Assembly: GCA_002457605.1 (NCBI GenBank)
Contig: NTJT01000008.1
Location: forward strand, 1-39,544
Length of the DNA stretch: 39,544 nucleotides
DNA from: Marine Group II euryarchaeote MED-G34
Lineage (GTDB): Archaea; Thermoplasmatota; Poseidoniia; Poseidoniales; Thalassarchaeaceae
Reading direction: 5' to 3'
The position numbers and the translations under genes are program-made. How positions within the stretch are numbered: the first letter of the stretch is position 1; every line of letters starts with the position of its first letter. The notes under the pieces are model-generated. The model had not been told where the DNA came from, ran no database searches, and saw only the letters and a program-made list of their open reading frames with translations. This document shows positions 1 to 9,800 of this stretch, piece after piece.

Positions 1-1140
1 GACGACAACGACGACAATGACCCATACCCCGACACAGAGGACAGTTGCCCCGAAGGTGTGGTGTGGTGGACCAACACTCTGTTTGACCACGACTCCGACG
101 GTTGTCATGACCTCCAGGAGGATGATGATGATGACAATGACCAGATTCTCGACGTCGACGACCTGTGCCCGGTCGGTATGACGGTGTGGTTCTCCGAGCC
201 AGCCAGCGACTACGACTCCGACGGCTGTCATGACGTTGCAGAGGACATGGATATCGACAACGACGGCGTGCTCGATGAGGTCGACCAGTGTCCCCGGGGT
301 ATGTTGGGATGGATATCCACACCGCTCAACGACTGGGACTCGGACGGCTGTCATGACGATTTCGAGGACAATGACGACGACGGTGACGGACTATCTGATT
401 GGTCCGACGACTGCATCCGCAGCTCGACATCACCTCAATCGCACACCGATGCCGACGGTGACGGCTGTGACGACAATACCGAGGACAACGATCTCGATAA
501 TGATGGCATCGAGTCGGCCTTCGACAACTGCGAGGACGACCCCACCTCGGACTGGGTCTCGACTCTCGCATCTGACTACGACTCTGACGGCTGCGAGGAT
601 TCAGTAGACTTCGATGATGATGGTGACGGCGTCTTTGACGTCGAGGATCAATGCCCGACCACTATTTCACTCAACTCTGACTACGACAGAGACGGATGCG
701 ACGATGAGACCGAGGACTGGGACGACGATGGCGATGGAGTTCCTGACACTAGCGACAGCTGCCCATTGGGATTGATTAATTGGGACTCTTCTTCGGGCAG
801 TGATATCGATGGCGACGGGTGCATGGATTCGCTCGAAGACGATTACGTTTCTGGCAAGATATTGCACACTCTGCGCAGTAACGCCTTCATGATGCTAATC
901 ATCGGCAGCGCAGCGGTTCTTATGATTGCAGGAATGGTTCTGACGACACAGCGTGGACGAGGCAGACCCGGGTTCGCAGACCAGACATGGGCTGTCGACG
1001 ATGCAATGCAATCTGAGGCCCCTCTCGACCCTCCTGCAGTAGAGAAGCAGGTCAGGGACCTATCGGATCTAGGCTATTCTCCCGAGGTCGCCCAGGCAAT
1101 CGTGGAAAACGAGGAAAGGGCACGCCGAAGGAGAAACTGA
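1..1140 (+). CDS. Thrombospondin type-3 repeat surface protein, C-terminal part
   Basis: The frame is open from the first base, so the gene is cut at its 5' end; 379 residues are visible. It consists of about seven repeats of roughly 45 residues built on a DxDxDGCxDxxED pattern, each with a Cys-Pro element (for example DSDGCHD, then DQCP). This is the acidic calcium-binding pattern of thrombospondin type-3 repeats, with regularly spaced cysteines that could form disulfides. Near visible residues 294-315 there is one hydrophobic helix (core MLIIGSAAVLMIAG), followed by basic residues and a charged tail of about 65 residues ending in RRRRN. I infer a type I membrane anchor with the repeats outside the cell and the tail inside. 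The tail motif LGYSPEVAQAIVENEE looks like a small helical, UBA-like element; its role is unknown. The N-terminal domain lies outside the window. Confidence 0.85.
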   Translation, partial: DDNDDNDPYPDTEDSCPEGVVWWTNTLFDHDSDGCHDLQEDDDDDNDQILDVDDLCPVGMTVWFSEPASDYDSDGCHDVAEDMDIDNDGVLDEVDQCPRGMLGWISTPLNDWDSDGCHDDFEDNDDDGDGLSDWSDDCIRSSTSPQSHTDADGDGCDDNTEDNDLDNDGIESAFDNCEDDPTSDWVSTLASDYDSDGCEDSVDFDDDGDGVFDVEDQCPTTISLNSDYDRDGCDDETEDWDDDGDGVPDTSDSCPLGLINWDSSSGSDIDGDGCMDSLEDDYVSGKILHTLRSNAFMMLIIGSAAVLMIAGMVLTTQRGRGRPGFADQTWAVDDAMQSEAPLDPPAVEKQVRDLSDLGYSPEVAQAIVENEERARRRRN

Positions 1141-1208
1141 CTACCATTGAGCACTTGTGAAGCATTTTCATAACCTCATCGCGTTACTCGCTAGCGGAGG
1201 GGCGTGAA

Positions 1209-1853
1209 ATGAGGGCAGTCAGAGTCGAGTGCGCCATCCCTTCAATCGAGCACGACCCGAGGGCGCAAGCAGCCCTACGGGCTGTGAGTTGGGATTACCG
1301 CGGAACTCTTGACCAAATCGACGGTAGGATGCGTGTGATGTGTGAGTGCATAACCGTGGATGGAGGGTGCCCAGAACCAGGATTTCGCATAGGCGGCATA
1401 ACGGTCGTCGAGATTCTCGAAGAGTGGACCTCGGACTACCTGACCCATCATCTCGTCGTACTGGACTTCGATTCGGACACGATTGGGAAATTCTTCTGTT
1501 CCAGAGATTTGACTCTATTGGCTGGCACCAACTTCACCTCTAATGGTCTAGTCGTTCAAGTAGCAGGTAGACAGGCTTCGATGGTATCATTCCTGAACGC
1601 AATCAGGGAGGCAATACCAGTAGAGAGAATCACGACAGCGAAGCCCTCTGAGGGACTAGTCCAGAAAGGCCCCACCCTACAGCAGCACAGGATTATCAAA
1701 ATCGCTCACCGACATGGTTGGTATGAGGTCCCGAAGAAAATCTCAATCAGAGGTCTGGCCTCAAAACTAGGTCTGTCCAAGTCAACAGTGGCAGAGCAGT
1801 TGGTCAAGGCCGAGAGCGAGATTGTAGGCGGATTCCTGAAGAAGTCACGATAA
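1209..1853 (+). CDS. Bat-like HTH transcriptional regulator
   Basis: A protein of 214 residues. The last 55 or so (about 157-212) match the bacterio-opsin-activator type helix-turn-helix domain (HTH_10): it begins QQHRIIKIAHRHGWYEVPKK and contains the recognition segment ASKLGLSKSTVAEQL. The N-terminal 150 residues would be a ligand-sensing or dimerisation part, with no family I can name. It includes a CECITVDGGC stretch with closely spaced cysteines that might bind metal or respond to redox; that is speculation. The start ATG has a good Shine-Dalgarno match, GGAGGGG at 1196-1202, and an AT-rich stretch lies near 1163-1172. The stop codon directly abuts the stop of the convergent nreA gene. 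HTH_10 proteins are typical archaeal regulators, abundant in haloarchaea. The target is unknown. Confidence 0.75.
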   Translation: MRAVRVECAIPSIEHDPRAQAALRAVSWDYRGTLDQIDGRMRVMCECITVDGGCPEPGFRIGGITVVEILEEWTSDYLTHHLVVLDFDSDTIGKFFCSRDLTLLAGTNFTSNGLVVQVAGRQASMVSFLNAIREAIPVERITTAKPSEGLVQKGPTLQQHRIIKIAHRHGWYEVPKKISIRGLASKLGLSKSTVAEQLVKAESEIVGGFLKKSR

Positions 1854-3086
1854 TCAGGCGAATGAATCTAATCGCGTCTGCCTCCCTCTTTTGACGAACC
1901 AGCTGTTACGCAAGTCGTCAGGGGCCGATACCCTAGGGGCGACGTAGTCAATGGCGTGTTTGAGTGAGTCAAACTGTCTCGGAGTCTGCTTCATCGCCTC
2001 ACGAACGGTCTCTCTGATCAGCCAGACTCCTACTGGCGCCCAGTATTCGGGACCAATGTCTCGCCAGATGAGGCAGGCCCCAGAGCGCCGCATCGAATCC
2101 ATGTGCTCAAGCACACCCAACCTAGCCGAGTAATAGGCGCCAGTTATCTGGTGCGCGTACTCCTTGCGCGGCTCGAGGTCCTCCCAATCTCCCAGCACCT
2201 TCCCGGTGCCAGTCCAGACGCTACCCCGAGTCCAGGCCTCTAGCATGTTGAATGCCCACAGACCAGGTGTGAGGATAACGTGGAACACATTGTCGAGGTA
2301 GGTGGCCTCGTAGACCAGTACCTTGTCGAGCGAAGGGTGGTCTCTGACCCGATCCCAAAGTCGTTTCCCGAGCATGTCATCGGTAGCCGTGATGCCCCAC
2401 CGTGTGGGAACCAATTTCCTACTATCTTCCCGGCCGAGAAGCCCCGAGGAGAGTAGGCGGGAGATTTGAGCTTCTCCAATTGAAGCCTCAGTCAGTTCAC
2501 CCATCGCATCGGCAGCCAGCAGGTCATCTTCATTGGTTACCGAGTCGACCTTCCTCGGGATGCTGGCGTGACCGACGACTTCGGCTCGTAGCACTTCGCC
2601 GGAGGGGCCAAGAGGAGTACTCATGCTGTCGAAGGTAGGATTCCTTCCCACCATGATTGGCCTAGCGAAGTCAAGCTCCACATCCACGCTCTTCTCAGCC
2701 ATAGCAATCTCCTGTGTGGTCTCCAGCATCGCACTAGGCGAAGCGGTGCTACCGACGGGCATTACACTGCCACCAGTGATGAGATTGGCGTGTCGGGCCG
2801 CAACCTCCTCTAGAGGCCTTCCGAACAGATCGGCAGGGTCGCCGCTGGCCAGAGGCGCGGCATCGGAGTCTTCTGGAATCCAAGCCGCGCTAGGGCCCGC
2901 CCTTACATCAGGGTAGCCGTACTTGCCTACGAACAGCGATGGCGGACTCGGTCCGACCAGTTCGCTGACCGGGCCCGATTGCACCACAGGGAGCCTTCCC
3001 CTGATGTCAGCGAGTAGAGGGCAGGGGGAGATGCCGCACATACTCCGAGTACCCCGGCATTCGATGCATTCCGGAAACATCGCCAT
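1854..3086 (-). CDS. nreA: Archaeal DNA repair protein NreA with C-terminal PIP motif
   Basis: About 410 residues, the normal size for Nre proteins, a family found throughout Archaea. The N-terminus has the family's zinc-type cluster, four cysteines in CIECRG...CGISPC (residues 7, 10, 17, 22 from the chosen start). The C-terminus ends in QTRLDSFA, which fits the PCNA-interacting (PIP) motif that Nre proteins carry at their extreme C-terminus. NreA proteins have been linked to DNA damage tolerance and bind the sliding clamp. The ORF can extend upstream to 3143, but the ATG at 3086 places the start just before the cysteine cluster, as in relatives, so I prefer it. There is no clear Shine-Dalgarno. 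The gene is convergent with and abuts the HTH regulator, and lies one gene away from DUF373-priL, in a replication and repair neighbourhood. Confidence 0.88.
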   Translation of the reverse strand: MAMFPECIECRGTRSMCGISPCPLLADIRGRLPVVQSGPVSELVGPSPPSLFVGKYGYPDVRAGPSAAWIPEDSDAAPLASGDPADLFGRPLEEVAARHANLITGGSVMPVGSTASPSAMLETTQEIAMAEKSVDVELDFARPIMVGRNPTFDSMSTPLGPSGEVLRAEVVGHASIPRKVDSVTNEDDLLAADAMGELTEASIGEAQISRLLSSGLLGREDSRKLVPTRWGITATDDMLGKRLWDRVRDHPSLDKVLVYEATYLDNVFHVILTPGLWAFNMLEAWTRGSVWTGTGKVLGDWEDLEPRKEYAHQITGAYYSARLGVLEHMDSMRRSGACLIWRDIGPEYWAPVGVWLIRETVREAMKQTPRQFDSLKHAIDYVAPRVSAPDDLRNSWFVKRGRQTRLDSFA

Positions 3087-3181
3087 GAAATCGCAATCGG
3101 ATGCTCTTAGGCATACTGCTCTGCGAACGCAGGTAGGCGGCATTCAAAGGGACCATTCCTCTCCGGCAGGCGGGGAGATAG

Positions 3182-3613
3182 ATGACTCGGATTCCAGCAG
3201 TCATACTGCAGCATTTCATCGGCCTTTCGGACTACGAGCGCAAGCTGGCTATAGACAAGGCATCCAGAGAGCTTGGCATGACTGTAGAGCAGATTGAGAC
3301 TGAGATTGAGAATTTCCAGAGCGGTGGCTTCAATCATGATCAACCAACCCACACACTTCCTACCGAAGCGCCGCGTAAGGAGCCGATTTTCAAAAGACCG
3401 AAGAAGCAGAAGGAAGGGGGGCCCGAGTTTGTAGACGACTCCCACAGATACCGATTTCGATACGACCCCAGTGTGGCAGGAAAGGCTCGTCAGGACAAGG
3501 CGACCCAGGCCATTACATGTCCGCACTGCAAGGCCGCGCTCGGAATTCCAGAGAAACGCCCAATCAGGGTCACATGCCCCGCGTGCATGATGGATTCGAC
3601 CTTTGAGGACTGA
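3182..3613 (+). CDS. Small zinc-ribbon protein of unknown function
   Basis: 143 residues, ATG start. The N-terminal 45 residues look helical (GLSDYERKLAIDKASRELG). A basic, Pro/Lys-rich linker follows, then a C-terminal zinc ribbon with two Cys-x2-Cys knuckles: CPHC, about 15 residues, then CPAC (about residues 113-135). This could bind nucleic acid or another protein. I do not recognise a named family. It is divergent from nreA, with less than 100 bp between the starts, and its TGA stop abuts the TAA stop of the DUF373 gene on the other strand. Confidence 0.7.
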   Translation: MTRIPAVILQHFIGLSDYERKLAIDKASRELGMTVEQIETEIENFQSGGFNHDQPTHTLPTEAPRKEPIFKRPKKQKEGGPEFVDDSHRYRFRYDPSVAGKARQDKATQAITCPHCKAALGIPEKRPIRVTCPACMMDSTFED

Positions 3614-4783
3614 TTAGACTCCCCAGAACCGGTTTTCTCCTCTGGCACCCTCGTCCTCAGTAACCGATTGCACAGCTGTCCTCAAGAGGTAGTATCCAAG
3701 TATTGCGAATACGGGCATTCCCCAAGTGTCTGAGACACTCTGGTAGTCGAGACTGAAGTCAGACCCTCCCATCTCTATGAGTATGACCACCAGTGCGGCC
3801 TTGGCGAAGGCGTACACCACCCCTCCTAGGCCCAATAGTAGTACGCTGCGACCAGTAAAACTCCCCTCCTTCCACCTAAGAACTCCCAGGGAGAGTGCGA
3901 AAGAGAAGGCGGAGACGACAATCCAAGTGAGGGCCTCATTGATGGCGATGGCCCAGACGGCTACGTCTCTGTTTACTGCGTCGACATTGAATTCACTACC
4001 CAGCCAGGCTACGTATCCATCGATTTCGATGTTCGTGGCTGAGAACACCTGGTATGCGGTAAGGATGGATAGCAGTACTGAGACAATCGAGAGACCCCAG
4101 AGAAGAGACGACCATATTCCTCCGCTAGCGCTCTCTCGCATATCAATAATCAAACGCTCTAACTGATGTTCCCAACCGAGTCCTTTGGCGAACAACCAGA
4201 TGCCGATGAATAGAGGCATTGCGCCGATGAGAGCCCCACCTCCTGGGATGATGAGGCCGAGCCCGATAATCATCAGGAAGATGGCGACCGGAACCAGCAA
4301 CCTAGCTCGCCAACGTGGATCATCGATGGCCTTAGCAATGTAATAGTAGGTACTCTCGATACCCTTGGACTGTCTTACAATTATCTTCTCAACATGGTCG
4401 ACGCGAACCCTTGAGGTGATGATGGGGAGAGAAGCCTCATCATCCGCTCCGTCGGTGATTAGGACAGCGGAGTCTGGTTGAAACTCTTGGATGACCTCAT
4501 CCAGTTGCATTGCGACGGCTCGGTCACTGCGTGGACCGACCCGAACATCACCTGTAAGTAGGGCGATTTCTATCTCATCATCGCCCTGGGCGTTCTCAAC
4601 TAACCTGTCGTGATGGTGCAGGGCACCAAGGATGGCGTTGGTGTCAGATTCTTCAGGATCAGCTATGCCCAAACGCAGAGCGGCGGTTAGAGTCGCCTTG
4701 CGACCGATGACGGGACCCCTGATGCCAGCCTTTACTCCAAGGTCATTGTCTCGGTCGACAGTTAGTACGAGAGTCCTCACCAT
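3614..4783 (-). CDS. DUF373 family archaeal membrane protein
   Basis: 389 residues with an ATG start. The N-terminal 150 residues form a soluble domain with the DUF373 look: it opens VLTVDRDNDLG, then has GIADPEESDTNAILG, ALLTGD and VLITDGADDE. After that come hydrophobic segments, including LLVPVAIFLMIIGLGLIIPG and several more up to the C-terminus, about six or seven in total. DUF373 proteins are archaeal integral membrane proteins of unproven function. The Asp-rich N-terminal loops suggest a metal- or nucleotide-binding soluble domain on the cytoplasmic side. It lies 43 bp downstream of priL on the same strand, so the two are probably co-transcribed. It is convergent with the zinc-ribbon gene with no spacer. 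Confidence 0.85.
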   Translation of the reverse strand: MVRTLVLTVDRDNDLGVKAGIRGPVIGRKATLTAALRLGIADPEESDTNAILGALHHHDRLVENAQGDDEIEIALLTGDVRVGPRSDRAVAMQLDEVIQEFQPDSAVLITDGADDEASLPIITSRVRVDHVEKIIVRQSKGIESTYYYIAKAIDDPRWRARLLVPVAIFLMIIGLGLIIPGGGALIGAMPLFIGIWLFAKGLGWEHQLERLIIDMRESASGGIWSSLLWGLSIVSVLLSILTAYQVFSATNIEIDGYVAWLGSEFNVDAVNRDVAVWAIAINEALTWIVVSAFSFALSLGVLRWKEGSFTGRSVLLLGLGGVVYAFAKAALVVILIEMGGSDFSLDYQSVSDTWGMPVFAILGYYLLRTAVQSVTEDEGARGENRFWGV

Positions 4784-4826
4784 GCCTACTCATCCGGTAT
4801 GGGCTGCGATGTAATGCTGGCCCATA

Positions 4827-5999
4827 TCAAGAATTGGCCGACTCGACCTCTTCCTCAACGACTTCGGGCTCTTCCGTGGCCTGCGGACCCTCGCGGTAGC
4901 GGCTGCGCTGCTTGGCTCTGATGTACTTTAGTGGATGACTCATCCACTCCTGGTCACAGAGCCTATCATCACCAGGTTGCACCGGACATCTCGCTGAGGT
5001 CTTCAAGGCGGCGCAACCATGCGGTGTGTAGTCGTGCTCATAGACATGATTCACTTGGTATGAGGTAGTATCGGCATTGTAGTCAGGTGCGTTTGCGAAG
5101 AACGAGCATGTCTGTTCCCGCGACATCCCAATTGACTTCGAGAAGGCAGCTAGAAACACCCTTCCGACATGATTTACGTTTATTCCTTGATTTAATTCCG
5201 AGACCGCCGACTCGAAGCATGGCGGCCAGTCATCCCTAACCGCAGCCGTCATTGGCATCTCTGCCTGTACACGCTCTGAGAGCAGCCCGGTGATGCGTTC
5301 AACTGGATCGGCAAACAGAGCCGCGAACTCTTCACTCATCTTGTCCATTCTGTCTGTGCAGGTCTCGTTCAGATTCTCTCTAATTCTCTCTTTCAGTAGC
5401 CTCGCAGTACGCTGCCTACTATTCTCCCCCACAGCCGCATCCATACAGACCCATCCATTGATGACTGGTCGATTGGCCAGATGCCAGTAGGTTCCTGAGA
5501 TTCTCGGGCACAGTTCTATGAAGTCGGCCATCGGAATCCAGTAAACCACCTCGTCAGAACCCGAGCTCATCTCGCTTCTGATTCCTGACAGGTAGGAAGC
5601 AGCCAACAGCTCAAAATTCTCCGAGTCCATTCCAAATAATTGGTCGGCCCTAGTCGCCTCCCCCTCTATCCATCGGGCCAACAACCTCTCGTTGAACGAG
5701 GCGCAGACGACCAGCATAGCGTGTAGGAACGAAAGCACCTCAGTCATCCTGCCCATCTCTGTTGACATGTCGACAGTAGTCGCGATGTCAGCACCGTCTT
5801 TGTGCATCACACTGTCGAGCAAGCGTAGTCGCCCCCGGGTCCTGACGTCATCCAACCAAGGCTCGTCTATCAGACCCTCAACCGAGATTCCATTCTTCTC
5901 TAGCACGCTGCGCATGTGCTCCCTGCCTTGAGGCAGGAAGGGATAGCGAGCTAGTAGGACCTCGTCCTCCACTGGTGGCAGTGCAAGCGGCATCGGCAT
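4827..5999 (-). CDS. priL: DNA primase large subunit (PriL)
   Basis: About 390 residues, in the normal range for archaeal PriL, the regulatory subunit that works with catalytic PriS in making primers for replication. The C-terminal half is the iron-sulfur domain: cysteines near residues 260 (PPCFES), 297 (QTCSFF), 327 (HGCAAL) and 339 (ARCPVQ), with a further one near 347 (LCDQEW). The family segment NHVGRVFLAAF lies between the first two, and YQVNHVYEHDYTPHGC after the second. The ORF opens with TTG at 6005; the ATG codons at 5999 and 5993 are more likely starts, and I use 5999. A charged C-terminal tail rich in Glu follows the domain. Its partner priS is not in the window. It is divergent from mptE with a 65-bp spacer. 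Confidence 0.92.
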   Translation of the reverse strand: MPMPLALPPVEDEVLLARYPFLPQGREHMRSVLEKNGISVEGLIDEPWLDDVRTRGRLRLLDSVMHKDGADIATTVDMSTEMGRMTEVLSFLHAMLVVCASFNERLLARWIEGEATRADQLFGMDSENFELLAASYLSGIRSEMSSGSDEVVYWIPMADFIELCPRISGTYWHLANRPVINGWVCMDAAVGENSRQRTARLLKERIRENLNETCTDRMDKMSEEFAALFADPVERITGLLSERVQAEMPMTAAVRDDWPPCFESAVSELNQGINVNHVGRVFLAAFSKSIGMSREQTCSFFANAPDYNADTTSYQVNHVYEHDYTPHGCAALKTSARCPVQPGDDRLCDQEWMSHPLKYIRAKQRSRYREGPQATEEPEVVEEEVESANS

Positions 6000-6064
6000 T
6001 GGCAAGCAGTGGGCCGCGAGGGTTATTCAACACTCACCGTACCCTTCTACTGGAGTGAGGCCAG

Positions 6065-6820
6065 ATGAACAGACCGACCGACCTGCTTCCAGTCCTCGAC
6101 GAACTGCATGCCATCCAGACGGAGGTCCGCGAGCATTTCGGGTGGGAACTCGACCTCGACTCAGACAGTGCTCTGTCCCTGCTCGAAGTAGTAGAGGCGT
6201 CGGAAATCAATGACTGGACCCGCCCCCGCAGGGCTGCCACAGTGGCAGGTCTGATTCGAAGAATGGTACTCAGGCCTACAGAAGTGGCAGTTCTCGGTGC
6301 GGCTGTAGAGGCCGAAGAGGTTCTGCGAGTGCTAAAGCGACCCGTCTTGCTGGTCGCAGCTGATGGATCCGCAGGCGTACTCTCAACGCTGCCCGACTCC
6401 ACATCAGAACGAGCCTGGTCGCGTCTGGCATGCGTCGTCAGCGATGGTGACGGTGGCCAAGGGATCATCGAAGCGGTCAAGCGGGGCATACCAGTCTTCC
6501 TGCACGCCCACGGCGACAATGTTTCTGAGTGGAAGTCGTTACTGGAAATAGCTGCGGGAGCATCAACACCTTCGCCTCTTGTGCTGACTCATCAGACTCC
6601 TGAAGTGATTCCTGGCATGCACAATCCCGGAGGGTTCACCGACGGTGACCGGGCCGCGTGCGTGGTACGCTCTTTGGGGGTACCTAAGGAATCAATCACG
6701 ATGCTGGGCACTAGGACCGATGTCGTAGGCAGGTGGTCTGGAGTGACTGATGCGGAGGCCAAGATGGAGAAGCTTCAGTGGATGGATAAGGTCCTGCGGA
6801 CACTAGAAATCAATTACTAG
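6065..6820 (+). CDS. mptE: 6-hydroxymethyl-7,8-dihydropterin pyrophosphokinase, MptE type
   Basis: 251 residues. It matches the archaeal MptE-like family (DUF115-type fold), which transfers pyrophosphate from ATP to 6-hydroxymethyl-dihydropterin in pterin cofactor synthesis (methanopterin or folate). Motifs seen: VLGAAVEAE near residue 77, VAADGSAGVL, VVSDGDGGQG, FLHAHGDN, GGFTDGDRAACVVRSLG, and the C-terminal DVVGRWSG...KMEKLQWMDKVL. It is unrelated to bacterial FolK. The ATG is preceded by GGAGTGAGG at about 6052-6060. The gene sits alone on the plus strand between priL and polC. Its TAG stop overlaps the TAG stop of polC in the palindrome CTAG at 6817-6820. The pterin product in this organism cannot be told from the window. 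Confidence 0.85.
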   Translation: MNRPTDLLPVLDELHAIQTEVREHFGWELDLDSDSALSLLEVVEASEINDWTRPRRAATVAGLIRRMVLRPTEVAVLGAAVEAEEVLRVLKRPVLLVAADGSAGVLSTLPDSTSERAWSRLACVVSDGDGGQGIIEAVKRGIPVFLHAHGDNVSEWKSLLEIAAGASTPSPLVLTHQTPEVIPGMHNPGGFTDGDRAACVVRSLGVPKESITMLGTRTDVVGRWSGVTDAEAKMEKLQWMDKVLRTLEINY

Positions 6821-9800
6821 ACGAAGTCGCTGAGTGTCATCACAGTGACTGTGTCGTCATTGAACAGAGAGTCAACGCTGTCAGTCATCCAAGCAACTCG
6901 CTGCTTGGTGTAGTCATCGACGCCGTACCTCTCGATGACGTTCCGAGTAATTTTGATGTACTTTCGAACCGCTCCCTCGGAGACCGTCAGAACGACATTG
7001 CCCCCGCATAGGGTGCTGTCACCGTCTCTTGAGCCGACTAGGCCGCCCCCCACCGAAACGGTCTGGATACATTTGCCCGCTAGCGGCATCCTGCGGTACG
7101 AAGCAGCACATTTGACGCAACGAACTTTCTGACGTGTGAAGGCCATGAGGTTTCCACGTAGGTCAGGAAGGAAGTGAGATTCGATGACCTGCGAGGCTAC
7201 ACGCTGCGCACTGACAGGCCTCAAATCAGTTCCGAGAGCCAGTTGAGCAAGCATCTTGTCCTCCATTGTCTTGAGGGTCTTGTACGACGAATTCTTCGGG
7301 CCAGCGTCAAGTCGGCCCGAGTCATGAGTCCAGCCATACCCACGAATCTCCCCCACAGCGCCAAGCCTGTTACTAACCAAGTCAACGATTCCTTCAATCT
7401 CGCTCGGGTGTGGCTGCGACTTCGTCGCCTCGTAGAATGCTCGGTTGTAGGACCATGAACAATCGACATTGAGGGCCTCCTTGTCAATCTCGCTCGGATT
7501 GATGCGTGTGCTCAGGACTAGAGGGGCGTCCATCCGGCCACCCCTTCCTGCTGGCAAGATTGACCTAGAGAAATTCAACAAACCGTCTAGCAGCATCATC
7601 AAACTGTCCTCATCACCGTCGCAGTTGCGCCTCTTCGCGGCGTGGAACAGAGGGTGAGCATATCCAGCAGAGGCACCGGTCCAGCCGATGATTCGGCACA
7701 GCACACCGCCAGATGTATGCGGTGCGAGCCCGATAGCCAGATGACCAACCAAATCAGACTCGTCAGAAACCTCGTAGAAAGGCTCCATTCCATAGAATCG
7801 CACCAACAAGTCGTCTACGAAGTGGCATGTGCTCAGGAGGTGACTCTTGGCTAGTATGGAAGGCACGAAGTCCTGAGGCAACAACTCAAGCATCTGCTCA
7901 TCCGAGTCGAGAGGTGCACCGAAGATGTCGTGAGAATATCCTAGATCATGCAGCTTATTCCAAGGAGTGCCTATTTCGCTAGGTTTGAAGTGAGTAATCG
8001 GAACATCGCTCATGTCGTAGCGTGAAGTGCCATCTCGGAACACCGAGACCTCATGCTTTGCTCGCAATATCCCCTTTTCGATTGGTTCAGGGGTCTGGTC
8101 TATTGAGACTAGGCCCTTGACCGCCTTGATTCTTTTCGGCACTCTGTCAAGTCCGAGCGCACGTCTCTTAATCTCCAGAATACCACCTAGTGGAACACTA
8201 GTTCTCTGCCCCTTCCTGCGTCTGAACTGCCCTCCTCGGCGCTTGCTCTCCTGAGTGCGTCCTCCGCATTCAACTGCTTCTCCGGAAACCAGTCTGTTGT
8301 GGCATCTCAGATGTGGGGACTCTTGCCCGCACTTGTCGCACAAGCGTGGCCCCATCTCGACTCGGATGACACCCTTGCCGGCGGCCTGCCCTAGCAGTCG
8401 TTGTGGCCCACCGTTCTCACCTATTGGGTATAGAGCGTGAACCATTGGCTTCATCTCGCGCACTCCGGCTTTCTCTGGTCTGCCCATTCGAGATCCCACT
8501 CTACACGGAACCGAGTCCTCCCAGCGGAGTTTCGATAGACGTCTGACTAACCACAGAGAACGGTCAACCTCGTGTTCGTCAATCAGCATCCTGGCTTTCC
8601 TTAAGGCATCCTTGTCTACTGGTCCAAGGTTCTCGATTTCATCTGCCGCAGCTTTTCCCGCTGCATCAGTGTCTCCTATCCCGAGTCCTTCCTGCCTTGC
8701 TGCTGTTTCAGCCTTCATTCTGACGACCGTCCGCCGACCTTCCAAGTCTTCTAGACGAGCATCCTCCTGTGCGATGATGTCCGTTGCTTTGCGAATCCTG
8801 CCTACTCTATCGTCGATATGAGGGCCGGCTTCGACGGCGATACGCACAGACCCACTGTCGACTTCGAGCCCAAGTCCCTCAATCAATCCCTCCCAGTGTG
8901 ATGAGATAACAATGTCATCTCCTTTGTGGTGATGCTCGATACCGAGTGTCATCAGAGCAGATTTCAGGATACCGTGGTTGTGCACCATAGTCCACCGTGG
9001 CCAACTCCCAGTTGAGGAGGCCGGCAGCCCGATGTCTTCGATGTAGGCGTCTGGTGACCAGGCGGTGGCACCATCATGCAGATGTAACGCGCCGTTCTCG
9101 ATGGACGAACTCACTAGCGCCTTGATGACTGTGGGCGCGAAAGACATCGGCATATCTGACCACCAAGGGTTCCATGGTGGCGGAACCGCCGCACCATACT
9201 CTACACTAATCGCTCTTGCAGAGTCCCACTTCATCACCAAGTCCTGCAGATATAGGGACCAGTCTCGCCGGCGCCAACTACGGTCTAGAGAACTCTCTCC
9301 ACCTCGTTCGATAGCGCCATTGAAGGGTATTCCTAAAGGGAGTAAGGACCTATCGATTCCGAGAATATTAGCGAAGACTTCGACCTTGTCCGGATGATCC
9401 AGAGACTCTGCGATATCGGCAGCCCACCAATCCCTGTTGTAGCCCGATGGAACAAGCCTCTTGTTGTTCTCAATGAACTCTCCAAAACCCGAGAGCACCT
9501 CTCCAGAGTCCCATATTGTGATTACTTCAGCAGAGCAGGATTTCCACTCATCTATTGTAGAGATTCTGCGGAAGGAACCATCTCGTAGGAGTACCGTAGG
9601 CCCGTCTATATCGACACACGGAGTGACTGCGCATGCCTTTCCTGGGCGCTCGGTTTTCATCTGAGTACCAACGGAAAGGAATCCACCATGAGCCTGCATG
9701 GATACAGGATTTATCCCAGCGGCGGCAAGACCGGTAGCACGACTCCTTCCATACCTAAGCCGAAACGCACCAGGCTCCCCCGGCTCCCCGAATACCGGCC

